Part shown: in pieces, positions 32,501 through 45,651 of the stretch
How positions within the stretch are numbered: position 1 is the stretch's first letter
How the letters are laid out: every line of letters begins with the position of its first letter
Source: Cylicocyclus nassatus
Taxonomy: Eukaryota > Nematoda > Chromadorea > Rhabditida > Strongylidae
Direction: 5' to 3'
Length of the DNA stretch: 64,000 nt
NCBI GenBank assembly: GCA_958299035.1
Contig: CATQJL010000223.1
Location: 15,037,742 to 15,101,741 of the forward strand
The notes under the pieces: generated by a model
What the model was told of the DNA's origin: nothing
The model's database searches: none
The model's input: the letters and a program-made list of their open reading frames with translations, nothing else
Translations under genes and position numbers: made by a program

Positions 32501-35500
32501 CTAATCTCTTGTGGCACAATAGTTGTCGGCACTACACGGTACACTCTGGCAGATGTAGTTTTGATCATCACTGCATTCGTCGTTGAACCATCCATAGCTG
32601 AATAGTTGATTCTTTTTTATAGGTAGTAACTGACAAACAGTGGTGGACCCAAGAGAGGAGATGGAAAAGGCTGCTTCCCAAGTTTTTGAAAGTTGTCTAC
32701 ATTGTTGTTAAAATTACGCATGTGATTTACTTTCCATTGTAGATGATCAAGATATTTTTTTGAAAATTTTGAAGGATTTGACTCAAGAAAAAGAATTGGT
32801 TGTCGCCATTCCCCCTTTCAGTAACTTCAAAGTCATAACACTAAACGTGCGAAAACAGTGCTAAAGTTGCCATTTACTGAAAATCTCACCTAAATTCGGT
32901 ATACTGGTACATGTAGACGCAATAGCCGGCGTTAGCATTAGGATATCCTGGAGCCCACATTTGGAAATCAGAAGACCCCTGAATGTCGATGATTTTGTTA
33001 CCAGGAATAAAGATGGTATTTCTCACGAGATATGTTCCATCGGACCATTGATAGAGACCGGTAGCGGCGAGGTATTTCAAACCAATCCAGAATTTAGTTT
33101 TTGACGGAAACACTATAAGGTAATTCTTCTACAATTGCATATATTAGGTTGTCGGATAAACTCTGTTACACTTTTTTCTAAATTTTCTAAGAAATTTCAG
33201 AAGGTTTCTAAAAATCCCGCATTTGCAGCACGTTTAGGACATAACATGGTCTACCCACCAGCATGATTGATGCTGCAAGTGCACAAATGATCAACAAGTT
33301 TACGGCATTTTTGTAAAAGCAGTCAAATTTTTCAGTTTTTGTCTGATCTTTTTCTCTGCATTTACTTGCGCTTTTCCTCTTCCAGATTTTTTTAGAACGT
33401 ATTTTGGCATTGTCTCTTACATGGAGGCATTTCGGTCCTTCTAGCGTTTCAAAAACGAAGGGTGAAAAAAATATCAAAAAAATTCAAAAACTTTCCCAAA
33501 TTTTTCTTTTCATGTGCGTCCTATAGAAATGAATATAGAAAACATAAAAATGATTTTTTTAAATTTTTTGAAGATGCTTACTTCGTAAAAATTCCGATGA
33601 TTGCGAAGATGACGCACACTGAGATTTGAACCGCTCAGAAAAAACGTGTGCAGACATGTCTGCGTTATCCCCCCCCCCATACTAACCGAACGCTACAGAG
33701 TATGCCCTACCTGATTACCACATTGTCTGGTCTATCGCTCATCACCTGAGAGAACGCCACTTCATTTAGAAAAATGAAAAAAACGAATTTTTAGCCACAA
33801 AATGGGTGTTTTGCGGGTGGATCGCGGATGCGACTGTACCCTTGAATAGGCCTTTTGACCCTGCCCATATACCGTGAAGATGAGATCTTTCCAAAGCTCC
33901 TGAGATTTTTAACATCGAAATAAGGAGTGTAACAGAGATTATCCGACAACCTAATATATAGTGGACCATTAATCACTGACGAACTGGGGGGGGGGGGGAA
34001 GGGGTAGGGGAAGACGGTTCCCCCGACAATGGGTCGCGAAATATCCAAAAGTTATTCACAGGGATCATATAAAATGTGCATCGACTTGTTTAAACTTGTA
34101 GGTAAACAAACTGACTTTCAAAATTCCAAAACTAAATTAGCATTTTAAGTTTTTTGGGAACATGGAGCGACGCTATTTTTGCAGAATTTAGGGATTATGG
34201 GTGAGCAAAATTTTGCAGTATCCCAAAAAAAAAATTTGTTCCACAAATTCGTACCACTTTTAAAACCCAACAAGATGACGAAATTCGAATTTGGTTGGTG
34301 ATTTATGTTCACTTGACGCGCACAACTTTCTGCTACAGTTTCATAAATTTTGATCCCCTTTTCAAAACTCGATGAGTCTGGTCCCAAAAAGCGCCTGAAT
34401 AGCGCTCAAGATCGTCTTCATCCGAACGAGCATCGTTCATATGGTTTACAGAAGATCTGAACAAATGATAATCTGATAGAGCGAAAATTGAGAAGTACGT
34501 TAGATAATAAAGAAAGCCGTACCTTTTAGTCAAATCTTGCGGAACAGTTATGAAGACGTTTGCCGTACGGAGCCATATTTTGTCATGCAGGAAAACTTGC
34601 CGGACTTATCTTTTGGTCTTTTTTTGCAGTAGGGATTAGAAAGGTGTAATCGGTTACGTACAGTATGATCAAGTGTTTTGTTGCCGTCCAGCAATTTTCA
34701 ATGCTGGACCATTTGCTTGTTCCAAGAAAAGTCTTGTTTAATGGACACAATGTTCAGCCCTTGTCTTATGAAGCAATCCAATTATTTTGTGTCTCATATT
34801 GAGGTGCGAATGCTTTGTTCAATAATTGGCAGGACAATTCACAAAAACAAGTTCTTTACAAGAAAAAATGTGCAGGTGTCGAAAACGCTTATTTTGGCCT
34901 CTTGAAAGTTCTACTTTTGGAGATTTACGAAGTATATAAGATTAACACCTGAATCAATAAGTTCGTCACAAAGAGCATAATCAGCTCTTCTCAATGATAT
35001 GCGCACAGTGCCTAGCAGGAGCTGGCAGCTGAAAATCTTTGAAACGAAACCCTTTTGACAATGCCGAAATCGAGACTATCTTTCTGTTTTTGTTAAAGTA
35101 CGACTTACAATATGCAAGCGATAATGAGTGCATAATAGTTCTAAGAGAAAACCAAGAAAGTTGGACATTTGAAGGCGATAAAAAGGTTTTTATAACATTC
35201 AGAGCGATAGCAAAGAGAAGAGATAAAACTTGGGTCAACATGAATGCTTGTAGGTAGAACTTGAACTAAAGAAGAGTTTATGAAAAAATTTTTGGAAAAT
35301 ATGTGAGAAGGGGGGGGGGAAGGAGCAAATGAGTTATTTTGGTCCCGCGCAACATCAGGGTGCTCCCAGATTGCGCGGGAGCAAACTGTAGAAAAACACA
35401 ACTCATTCCCGCATTAATTTTTTTTATAATTTTTCATACTTTCGTTTTGCTCATCGTCGCGAAGTATTAGGTTGTGTAATAAGTTCTGTCCCATTTTTTC

Positions 35501-38500
35501 TTTCTATTTTTTCTCAGTATTTTGCGCGATGTTCTGCAGATTGTTTATATGCATTTGAAAGCTCTAAGCCTTCTCTATTAAAACTTTCATCTCAGTTTTC
35601 TACATCAGATGACTTGAAAAAGTTTTACAGCGTCAAATTTGGAAAATCGAACAGGGAAAAAGTCCATTTTCGACAACTACATTACGTCGCCCTCCTAATT
35701 AGTCAGAATGCCTAGGAATAAGCTCGAAGAATTTGCTACACGTAAAAGCGTGTAGCAAATTGGCTTCTATTGCGCTTCAAAAGTGCTAAAACTTTTCAAA
35801 AATCATTTTTATAGACTTTAGAAAAGTCTTCTTTCTAACGCCTTTTCAACGTTGGTGTTGGGCATCATCTGAAGCCATCCTGAGGGAAGACGGTACGCGG
35901 ATCATCCGGAAAAACAGAAGGGGTAATTTGTGGCTTCAAAATCATCGAATCCGTAGGTTAAATACTCAAAGTTCGAATTTTGGGAGCCACACAGCTTGGG
36001 TACGCGAGACGGCGAACATCGCCGTGACAAAGTCTTGCCTTGCCGACTTTTGAAAAAATGTCATTAAATAGCCGGTGGAAGAAAGGGAACGTGCACAAAC
36101 AGTGATAGAATAAGTGTAAAAGTCTACTAGATTGTTTTGGTTGTTGTCAAGCTTGTTTAATAAGTTTTACCAATGAAAATCGAGAAAAATTTGGAGGAAA
36201 AAAGATGTCGAAAATTGATTTTTCGGCTCTTTGGAATTTTTGTTTCAATGATAAAAATCATTTTAATTTCCTGCTACGTTGGGGAATGATGCATATGAGC
36301 CTGCAGAGCAGACTTAGAGCTTTCAAAAGCATATACACTTTATCTTAAATATAGTCAGTGTTGTCAAGAAAAAACTAAACCAAAAAATGGGACAGAACTT
36401 ATAACACGACCTAATATATACAAAATTTGATGGCTTCATACTGCTTAGCTTCAATAGGCATACTGAATTTTATTTTTTTGTGTATGAAGATCATGTCTTA
36501 GCACGTTGGGATCGTATGTACATAAGTTATGCATTACTCATATTTGTCACGTGTCAATTTACTTGTTGCTGGTAAAATGACATCAGAGCCTGGAGTTCGG
36601 GTGAATGTGCATGCCAATATTTTGTCAGATCTAGGGAACACCCTGGCTTTACGACTTCCCTTCTGGAATTCTCTCAAAAAACGACATCCAGCGTGTGAGC
36701 GCCACCTCTGCTGAGCTCTGCATGCGCGTCTTGCCGCAGTACAACTGCCCTTCAGAGTAATGAGCACAAGAGTGAAAACTGCACGAACTTATGGAACGAT
36801 CTAATATGTTTGCCAAATTGTGACTAAAATCATTTACCTGCGCTCAGAAATTGTGATTTCGCTCTGCTTTCAACTTTTACGAGATAGGCATCGTGATACT
36901 GTCGACAGTTCTTGGCAGCAAGAGTCTTGAATATTATGCAACAAACAAGTTATAAGGTTGAAATTTTCTAAGCAGCATACCTGGATAGCAGAATCGGAAA
37001 AGGCTTTATAGCAGCCACCAGTTGGTCTAACGTCACCTTGCATAAAGGGCAGATAATTTGTGGGACAAAAGCAGTTAACTGAACAAATACGTTTTATAAT
37101 ATTCATTAAAAAACCTATCTTGTTGATGCTAGTTATGCTTGTGTCTTACGCAAGAAATATGCAGACTTTAGTGTTGAGAGGAGAACGCCGTCTTTCATGG
37201 GGCCGTGTTTATTAATCTCCCACTCGCTCTGCGGGCCGTTGTTAACGAGAACCCGCGCAAGAGACAGCGCCCTTCCCGCGATTTATGAAAGGCTGGGAAG
37301 TGCGGTCCAAGGGAGCAGCGCCGCCCGACTCGTCGAGATGGGGAACTGCTGCCCGACTGCCGTGCTCGACATGTCCAAACTTGCCAGATCGGACCATAAC
37401 ATTCAGACAGGAGCTCGATCACCCGATCAACTTGACTTGATATATCGCGGGCGCCAGGGCCCTCGCCTGTGCGGGATATTACCTGTAGGGGAACCTCTTC
37501 TTATAGGAGATTGATAGATACCGCCTATGGTCTTTTGCTCTTACTTGAGAAGAGACAAATTTTGAAGTTTGCTGAAGATTCTTGTCAGATCCTTCAAAAG
37601 ATTATTCGGCTACCATTTTGGCATACCAAGTGCACATTCTTATTGATAAACGTTGTAATCAACTATTACAGTCTATCTTTCTGTGGATTATTCATGTTGC
37701 GCCGAAACTCTATCAAAACTCACTTCTGCAAAAAGCTTGTCGAATTTGTTCGGTTGTAAGATTTCCATAAAGGTTTGTGAAGGAATATTCCGGCCCACTG
37801 GAAAGTGTGCTCAACAAAGGTACCGGATTAGGGTGCTCTTGTATATAGTCTGGGAAGTATTGTGCATTAGGGAGGCTTGGTTTACTCACAAAGCCTAATT
37901 CATTCCGCTTACCTACGGTGATAATGAAACCACCGTCTTGAGTGAATGATTTGGCGACTTTAGTTGGGTCATTGTAGTTTCCGTTTCTAAATGGCCATCG
38001 TTTTCTTGCGTTTGTGCAGCAAACCAGTAAGCTTACTCATAAGCTGAACCAATAATTACGATGACTTTCTGTACGTTGCTTCGATGCGATGATGTTTCGA
38101 AACTTTCTGCAGCTAATTTAATGGCACTAAAAATATTCGTCATCTTAGGGATTAATTAGATTCTATCTAGCTGGAAAATAGCTCAGCTTCCCAAGATTTT
38201 TTTTATCAAACTCACGACTCGATATTTGTCCCTCTGCTGCCATTGTAGGTAAAATCAGCTCTATCGATCATGTCGTTGGATGATTTAAAGGCGGTTAAAT
38301 CGTAGTTCTTACTCGCATCGGCAAAGTAAGAGATGAAGCTGTAGAATGGAAATTATCACTGCCAAACCCTACCAAGACATTAGGCCAAGTTTTTGTAACT
38401 TTTCATCAAAATATAAATCTATTATACTAGGCTGATTCAAAAGTTCTATCCAATTTGCGATCTTTCCATCTAAAATCTCATAATTTTTTTTTCAACAATT

Positions 38501-41500
38501 TAGGTTTTCTTCAAAACCGCCCAATTTGACTTACTAATGCTTCCATATGAGGATGAACAGACATATTTGGCTGCCATCATCAAGTAGCCTATGCTTTAAA
38601 GGTTCTTTTGCGGTTAGAGAGAATTCGAGTTTTTCTCGCTGCATAGAATTATTTGCAAGCAAATCAAAAAAAAAACATTATGTGAACCCTCCTTCGCGTG
38701 CGAAAATATGCCGACTTTCTAATATTTAATTTTTTTGCTGTCACAAACGAAAAAACCAGTTGGCTGACGGTTCCTGCTTGCCTCGCTTTACTCTAACATA
38801 TGCAATATTGAATGCATCACCCGTCGCTATACGTAGATTGTTGTCGCTTGTTGAATAACTACGTTTGTCTTCCATCTTTGAAAAAAAAAACTGGAAAAGT
38901 AAGACATTCTCTACGCCGGAGGAAATGTGTGCTTAAGTCAGCCCATTACACACTCAACCATTATGAACTATCATATATTTAATTTTGCGGATACTGCGGA
39001 AGTTTCCCTTTATGGAAACTTTTTCTTGGGGATTACTGCATTTTGGCAACTTTGATTCGGAGCTCAAAATTTCATCACAGAAAAGTTGATTCGCCAAGCA
39101 TCAGTGAGCACTAAAAAGAGCAGGAAAAGTACTTCTAGACTGTGCTTATGACAGTCCCATGAGTGCAAAGCCCTAAGAAAATAGCTGCGTTAAAATAAGG
39201 TAATTGAAAATTGGACAGAACTTTTAAATCAGCCTAGCATTTATTTTATTATAGCTCACCCTGCGCGAGTTCTTTGGCCGTCCGCCTGTCCAATGTTCAA
39301 TTTATACAGCACGGCTTCGGCAAAGGAGGTGGCCTTGAAAATTGTCAAATTTGGCACCTAGTGTGCTAATGCAAAATAATGACATTCTTAAATATGCAGT
39401 GCCGTTGTTCTATCCAATATTTTTTTCCTCATAGCTGGGAAATGCGTCGCAGCAGATATGTAATTAGCAGTGGCAATCGCAGGATTTTCGTCCAAGGTTT
39501 CGTTCGGGGGGAGGGTGGAGCCCTCGGACCGCATCTGGTAATTAGCCACTAACATATTCACTTTTTGAATGAAAAACGCAAGTAATTAATGCTTGCTTCG
39601 GCAATGTATCATTTCGCGAAGGATGCAAAATAAACGTCTAGAATCACCACCAGTTTTTTGGTTAAAAATTACAAGGATGAATCACGCTGGAAGGAACTGT
39701 CTTCTCGAAAAAAAAGTGAGCAAGGTGAAACAGTCGTGTTTTTGGACTTTGTCCTGTGTAAACACCTATCAAGAGTTTTAAGAACTCATCTTTTTTACAT
39801 TAATGGCGACATCAGCAAATGGATGAATTTTACGATAAAGTAGTTCTGCACTTATACACTATATCAAGCGTGAAGACTTGTAACGTCACAAGGATGCGTG
39901 TCTGCAGAACGATGTTTACATAATGGGCTTCAAACCGCTGAAGTGCATCTGCCCTTTGGAGTGTTTAATTGTTTTCCTAACGCAAATCACCGACTTTGGA
40001 TATTGTTCGAGCTTATTTTTTGTTGTTAAAGGCATTACCCTTTAACAGTTACTGCTGTTACTGATTTCTGCATTGGGGCTGATACTAATGTTTACAACTG
40101 GAATCCATCATGATGCTAATCTATTTTGTGAGAATCTATTTTGATAAAAGTTGATTTTGAATACTCCTTTACTGTAAAGCCCATTTCGGATACATCACTT
40201 TTCATACCCACTTCGGACCAGATGAACATGATCATCGATTTCGTGTGCCCATTTTCTATATAAGAGCATATTATTGAAGCGGTTACTCTTACAGATTGTG
40301 GACAGGTCCGCAATCTGAGCGCATGCTTTTAAATCCAAATTTTGCGTTGAATTAGGTGATAGCAGTTAGGATTCCGGCGCTTGTACCGCGATGAAATCCC
40401 CCACCCTCAGTTTTGAGTATGCAGGACCTTTGAGTGACACGTTCAAAAAAGACAAAAAGCCAACTTTTTTCACAAGCGGCAGAGGGCAGTCTGCTTCGAA
40501 TGATTTCATCAAAATGGAGTGCACACGTTATGAAATTAAGAACAGCTCCAGATAACGAAAAGGTACCGAAAATGCCAGTAAGGCTCTCCTTGTTAGAATG
40601 AGTATAATTGAAAACAGGGGTCATCTTTGTTTTATTCTATTCGTAAAGACAATCTCAGTGATTTGCAGGTAATTTTGGACATGATGTTGCTAAGACAGAG
40701 GCTGTTTGAGTAATCGTATCTTATTGATGTATATGATATCAGGTTCAAATTGATGTTCCACTTCTATTTTGCCCGTTGAAAATGGTTACAAAAGAAGAAA
40801 GTACAAAAATTAAGCTGACCTAGTTCTCAGCAGGTAGATGTCTTCCCAACACGGCGAAAGTGTTGTTACCTGACTCATCCCAACTCAAAGCTGCATAATC
40901 ATTTTGGAGGATTTATTAGGTTGGTCCGAAAGTTCTTGCGCATCATTTTCAAAAAATCGTAACCTCCTTGCCACTCAATGCATTTTGTTGAAATTATATC
41001 TGTTCGAAAGAGGAATCCATGCTCTTTACAGCAGCTGCTCAGCCATGAATTACTTTGAGAAACTTCGACAGTTACAAGCAGTTGAATGAAATCAGTCAAG
41101 TTTGGCATTTTTCGAGCTGGATCACAAAAAATTCTGGAAGTAATTTTATTTGATAGAGAAAATTTTGCGCATTACAGTGGTACCTTTTCCACGAATTAAA
41201 ACGAAAAAGATCGAGAGTTAGGAGCAAATAAAGAGAATTGTTTCAGTTTTGCAATTTTTGAGCACGCTCAAGAAAGCCTAGAAACGTCACAGAAAAGGCG
41301 GAAAGTCATGAACATTGGTTTTGTGACCTTCCCTTTCTAGCTGAGTGAAAATCCTGCTAATCGAGGGCCATTTTGATTTTCGTGAAAAACGCAGGCCTGA
41401 AAATCCGAAAAAATCACAAAAAACAAAATTGCTCTCGATTGACACGATTCTTGCTCAGCTAGAAAGAAAAGGTTGCAAAACCCATGTTTATGACTTTTCC

Positions 41501-44115
41501 GCCTTTTCTGTGACGTTTCTAGGCTTTCTTGAGCATGCTCAAAAATTGCAAAACTGAAGCAATTCTTTTTGTTTGCTCCTAACTCTCGATCTTTTTCGTT
41601 TTAATTCGTGGAAAAGGTACCACCGTAATGCGCAAAATTTTCTCTATCAAATAAAAATACCTCCAAAATTTTCTGTGATCCAGCTCGAAAATTGCCAATC
41701 TTGATTGATTTCATTCAACTGCTTGTAACTCTCGAAGTTTCTCAAAGTAATTCATGGCTGAGCAACTGCTGTAAAGAGCATGGATTCCTCTTTCGATTAG
41801 ATGTAATTTCAGCAAAATCCATTGAGTGGCAAGGAAGTTATGATTTTTTGAAAATGATGCGCAAGAACTTTCGGACCAACCTAATATATTACTAGCTGGC
41901 TTAGCCGGCTCCGCCCGACCCCTCACTATGATAAAGCTCCCATCCCTATCTCTGTACAACCTTTCCTTGTCCCCATTTCTACATATCAACTCCAATTTTC
42001 TTTTTCCGCTCTGTTAGTTATCAACATGCTCACTTATCCCGTGCGTTCCCAGCCCCGTAGCTCAAACTTTGCAAAAAATCGATAAAATCGTATAACTAAT
42101 GGATGATTTTGCGAACAATGTATTCATAATCAGCATACTGACTACCCTCTGTTCCAACTCCCAGCCCTGGAAGTCTAACTTTGCAAAAAAATCGATAAAA
42201 TCGATATCGATCGATGACGAAAGGTACATGCGTACATACAGACATACATACAGACATACAGACAAACAGCCATTCAGCTTTATATAAAAGATTATTCATT
42301 CAGAGAAAGAAAAGAGACGAGGGAAAGGCAGCTATGAGGCTGAGTACAGTTCATCTAGGATAGCTGGCCGCGGCCCATTGGATCGAGACTGTTCAATCAC
42401 TCAATTTAGTTTATCTCTCAACATCACCGTATAACGTTCATATGAAGAGGAACCAGTGAGGAAATCAGGTTGAAAGTGCGCCACTTTGATTTGGCAGGAC
42501 TGCCAATAGTACAAGGAAGTCAAGAAGTATTTCGCCTCTTATGAAGCTGCCCCCTCCCACTGCACTCAGATTTTGGATGTCGCGAGTGTTTTGAGTTATT
42601 CCCAGTTGTAAAAAAAATTGGGACATTCACATTAGTACGATACAATCACCCACAAAATGTTTAATGTTTGCGTCAGTGATGGTAAAACGCTCACGAGAAA
42701 AGATCGTCTTGAAAATTTTATCTAAGCTGAGATCAGGCAGATGTCATTTTGAAAAGGGACCGCTTTGAGTATGTTCGAAAGCTAAACGTCTCGAAATCTT
42801 TTCCACATTGCACTTCGCTAAACTAAAAAGATACATTTTGACTGTTTGGTTCAAACTACTGGAAGGATGAAATTACATCGCTATACTCGAAAACAACGGT
42901 TCACACACTAAAAGCGCTACAAAAACTTATTGCTCAATAACTTTTTCTTTACTAACTGGCAAGTCCAAAGTGTCGCGTAGCCGCACTCTGAATTTGTTAC
43001 TCAATAAGTGAGCTTGTCACCAAGGCGAAAAGTTTGAGGTTCTTACCTTTCTTTGAGGCAACAAATCATATTTCGGCGATAACGAGAGATTTATTATGGC
43101 CCGAAAGTTCTGTCGTTTCATTTTGAAAATTTGTAACTCCGCGAAATTCTAACAGATCTGCTTACATGTAACTTTATTAGAAATAATAAGTCTTTTGCTT
43201 TCAAAGTCTTTCTTTGTTTTGCGGAGCTTCTATTTCATACTGGGTGCGGAGATAAAAATGGAAAAGTAAGACCGTATAAGCTTTGACCATTTTAAGTTAC
43301 GTCACCAAAAATCTGGAACGCTCTCTGAGAAAAGTTATGAATATCGAGTTTACTATGGGAATCAATATTAATTAATTTGTCGATTTTCGCGAAAATCATA
43401 ACTTTTTAAAGAGACGTCCAAACAGCACAAACTCTTCACATTTGCAAAGAATAGGCCAACATATGTTTTGACGATTTCAGAATTTTTTGCAGCGTTCCAG
43501 ATTTTTGGTGACTCAACCCAAAATGGGCAAATCTTATGTGGTCTTAGTTTTCCATTTTTATCTCCGCACCCAGTATAAAATAGAAGCTCCACGGAAAGCA
43601 TTTGAAAGCGAAAGACCAATTTTTTCTACTAAAATCACAAGCAAGCAAATTTGTTGAAATTTCGCGGAGTTACAAATTTTTGAAAATGAAAGAACAGAAC
43701 TTTCGGGCCAACCTAATATTAACCCACCTCATCGAATCCATTAGCAGTCATAGCTCGAGATGAGTCGATGAGAAAATACACATCTATCCAGATATTATTG
43801 TTGGTGCATGGACATTGATTTATGGGAGTGCTTTCAGTTGATCTGAAAGAGAAGATTTATGAGCCACTGTTTTGATAGTTACGCAAATTCGTTCGTTAAG
43901 GTTTTGACTCGATTTTGAAACTGTACTGACTCGATGATAGTGAAATTCCGGTCTCCCACATTTGACTTTGGCATAACTGTGTCTGATGTTCCCACATCAA
44001 TACAGCATGCTTGTCCAGAAATGCCTGATAAAGTGATATTGAACGGAATTATTATCATCAGGAAATTGGAATTCTTACTTATAAAAAGCACAAACATGCT
44101 GGAAATGGCCCTCAT
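32501..44115 (-). CDS. Gene C: secreted vWA plus C-type lectin protein, complete, about 412 aa
   Basis: Exons: 44079-44115, 43883-44024, 43728-43842, 39260-39333, 38216-38338, 38037-38126, 37913-37986, 37724-37849, 36981-37078, 36838-36925, 33027-33112, 32890-32978 and 32501-32597. They total 1239 nt with all phases consistent. Residues 1-20 form a signal peptide (MRAISSMFVLFIS, then GQACC). vWA is at about 77-260 (IDVYFLIDSSRAMT; KVIVIIGSAYE; NLTTEQIRQAFCR). The lectin domain is at about 261-412 (CFCPTNYLPF, KFWIGLKYLA, FQMWAPGYPN, GWFNDECSDDQNYICQS). MIDAS reads DSSRA and EPN reads YPN, so ion-dependent binding is doubtful. The 48-nt intron 32979-33026 has no stop and a length divisible by three, so its retention would add 16 residues. 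Introns hold at least six transposons. It is a paralogue of A and B, with family-level role in secreted defence or gut lectins inferred. Confidence 0.88.
33144..33954. mobile_element. Mariner-type MITE, TTAGGTTGTCGGATAAACTC family
   Basis: The left end TTAGGTTGTCGGATAAACTC and the inverted right end TTAGGTTGTCGGATAATCTC are flanked by TA. It lies in the long lectin-domain intron of gene C and is an inverted-orientation relative of 45652-46444. It carries a minus-strand frame (33208-33477) also found in that copy. Confidence 0.8.
33986..33998 (+). repeat. Poly-G tract (13 G)
   Basis: Uninterrupted G run just outside the MITE; a 10-C run is at 33669-33678 inside it. Confidence 0.85.
35467..36414. 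mobile_element. Mariner-type MITE, TTAGGTTGTGTAATAAGTTC ends
   Basis: The left end TTAGGTTGTGTAATAAGTTC and the inverted right end TTAGGTCGTGTTATAAGTTC are followed by TGTCCCATTTTTT on both sides and flanked by TA. Located in gene C's long intron. Confidence 0.8.
36540..36804. mobile_element. Solo right end of a mariner-type MITE
   Basis: The right end, inverted, reads TTAGATCGTTCCATAAGTTC with TA after it. No matching left end was found, so the left boundary is arbitrary. Confidence 0.3.
38430..39234. mobile_element. TA-flanked MITE, GGCTGATTYAAAAGTTCTRT ends
   Basis: The left end GGCTGATTCAAAAGTTCTAT and the inverted right end GGCTGATTTAAAAGTTCTGT share the following CCAATTT. TA lies at 38428-38429 and 39235-39236. 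It occupies most of the intron between gene C's fourth and fifth exons. Confidence 0.75.
39340..40915. other. Gene C intron sequence, nothing else recognised
   Basis: Part of the 4.4-kb intron 3 of gene C. Short open frames only. Confidence 0.4.
40916..41884. mobile_element. Near-full palindrome mariner-type MITE (TTAGGTTGGTCCGAAAGTTC)
   Basis: The terminal TTAGGTTGGTCCGAAAGTTC is perfect on both ends with TA flanks. The inverted repeat runs almost to the centre, so mirrored peptides appear at 40904-41108 and 41692-41895. It lies in gene C intron 3. Confidence 0.85.
41892..42291 (-). mobile_element. Non-autonomous Helitron in gene C intron 3
   Basis: On the minus strand it begins TCTTTTATATAAAGCTGAATG (A before) and ends GCCGGCTAAGCCAGCTAG (T after). 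It contains the GTATGTCTGT run and ATCGATCGA block but lacks part of the usual GTTCCGAATAG region. It sits only 5 nt from the TA of the neighbouring MITE. Confidence 0.7.
43094..43716. mobile_element. Mariner-type MITE ending beside a gene C splice donor
   Basis: The right end, inverted, is TTAGGTTGGCCCGAAAGTTC; the left end is eroded (TTATGGCCCGAAAGTTCTGT). TA flanks both. Long arms include a shared CTCCGCACCCAGTATAAAAT / inverse stretch. The right target site is about 10 nt from the third-exon donor at 43727. Confidence 0.75.
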
Positions 44116-44148
44116 AGGTAAAAAGGATCATTAGCTATCGAAGCTGCG

Positions 44149-44192
44149 TTAAATAGGCAAGGTCAACGATCTCATACTTTTCGGAGATAAGC
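44149..44192 (-). promoter_or_regulatory. Gene C core promoter: TATA-like box and GATA site
   Basis: CCTATTTAACGC on the minus strand (plus 44149-44156) and the GGAGATAAGC element (44183-44192) are at the same distances from the start codon as in genes A and B. Confidence 0.55.
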
Positions 44193-45651
44193 AGCGATTA
44201 TTCGGAATTATACAGTAAACCAAATACAAGACATAAAGCAGGAAGGTAACGATCGCTCTTACTTGACTCGAAAGACGGAATCAGCTCTCTGGAATTATCG
44301 TGCAAATCATAAAAGAAATTCTTTCACATTTTCCTTTAGGATATGATAAAGAGTTCATCTAATAGGAACAATAGCTTTTTTATTGCATGTTGTTGAAAAA
44401 AGATGAGTGGAAAACTTCGGAGTCACTTGGAGCCTTGGATGATTCTCTTCATGAATTTTACATACCAGATAAGCTTATCTTGAAAGGATGCGGATTTCTA
44501 CAAAGCCGTTATATTTCGACTGAGGTTGGCTAATCATTCAAACGGCTTTTTCAGAAATATACATGATGGCGCCACCTATTCTGAAGTCCATTTAACATGC
44601 CATCCTGAGCCTTTATCAGTCGTAATCGTTTCACAACATATCAAATAATTCTTATAACATCATCGAGGTGTTAGTTTGAAAGGCTTTCACACTGTTTCTT
44701 TGGAAGTTATCCATGATGACACCAACTACTTTTGAAGTTGATTTAACGCCAATCTGAGCCTTGAATTCTTGCTATCCTAAGCCTTTTATCAACGCGATTG
44801 TCACCGTGAAGATGTTATCTCGTCCAAACACTGGCACCGAAAAAGTCGCATTATGCACAGCTTGCAAGAACCAGTAATCGCGAGAGCAAGGGAAGTTTCG
44901 AGACTTTCGCTTTGCTTTTCGGGAAATCCTCTTTTGAAAAAGACTCAGAGCAGATAATTTTGTGGATTTGGCCCAATTTTATTGTTTCCGCTTTTACTTT
45001 TAACGAGGACAATATATCTATCAAATGTAAAAGCTACAGAGTTCTACAAAGGAAAAAGTACTGAAAGACAAGAAGCACTGTGCATTTTGAATCATAACAG
45101 CTCAAATTGTTTTCATGTGAGCTGATAAATGGAGAAGAAAATGGAGGAGGAGAAAATGTAAAATTTGCTAGGTTGGTTCAAAAGTCTTAGCTAAATTCAT
45201 AAGAAATTCGTTGCATTCAGTCTAGACTATAGGCAATTGTGCAAGAAATGAACAATATGTAAAGTGTATCTTCAGACCAATTTGAGCGTATATACCGTTA
45301 CGTTTTCCAAGAAAATCATTATATCCTCCAAAAACACAAATTTGTGCAAAGGGTCTTAAACTGCTCCTTTCTATTTGCTCATGTTAATACAGACAAGAAA
45401 ACTGTTTTCACCAACGATGGCTTTTTCAGATAAATTTCATATGTTTTGGAAAGCATCAAACGCTGATTTCTAATGTTTTCGTTATTTGCTGCGCTCCCCT
45501 TAGTAGCCAAGTTATGGACGTTTTTGGGGGTCAAAAATCAAACACAACCGTCACTCGGATACACTCCTTTTGTGCCCCAAAAAGACCTTAGAAGCTGATT
45601 TTTATTAAACGATAATTGCAAGCCTGGCGCTCATTTTTTTTAGTGTAAATA
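44193..45651. other. Conserved 5' flank of gene C; no gene seen
   Basis: The first kilobase aligns by eye with the 5' flank of gene B. A lone GGTTGGTTCAAAAGTCTTAG near 45175 looks like a mariner-MITE left end without a partner. Confidence 0.45.
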
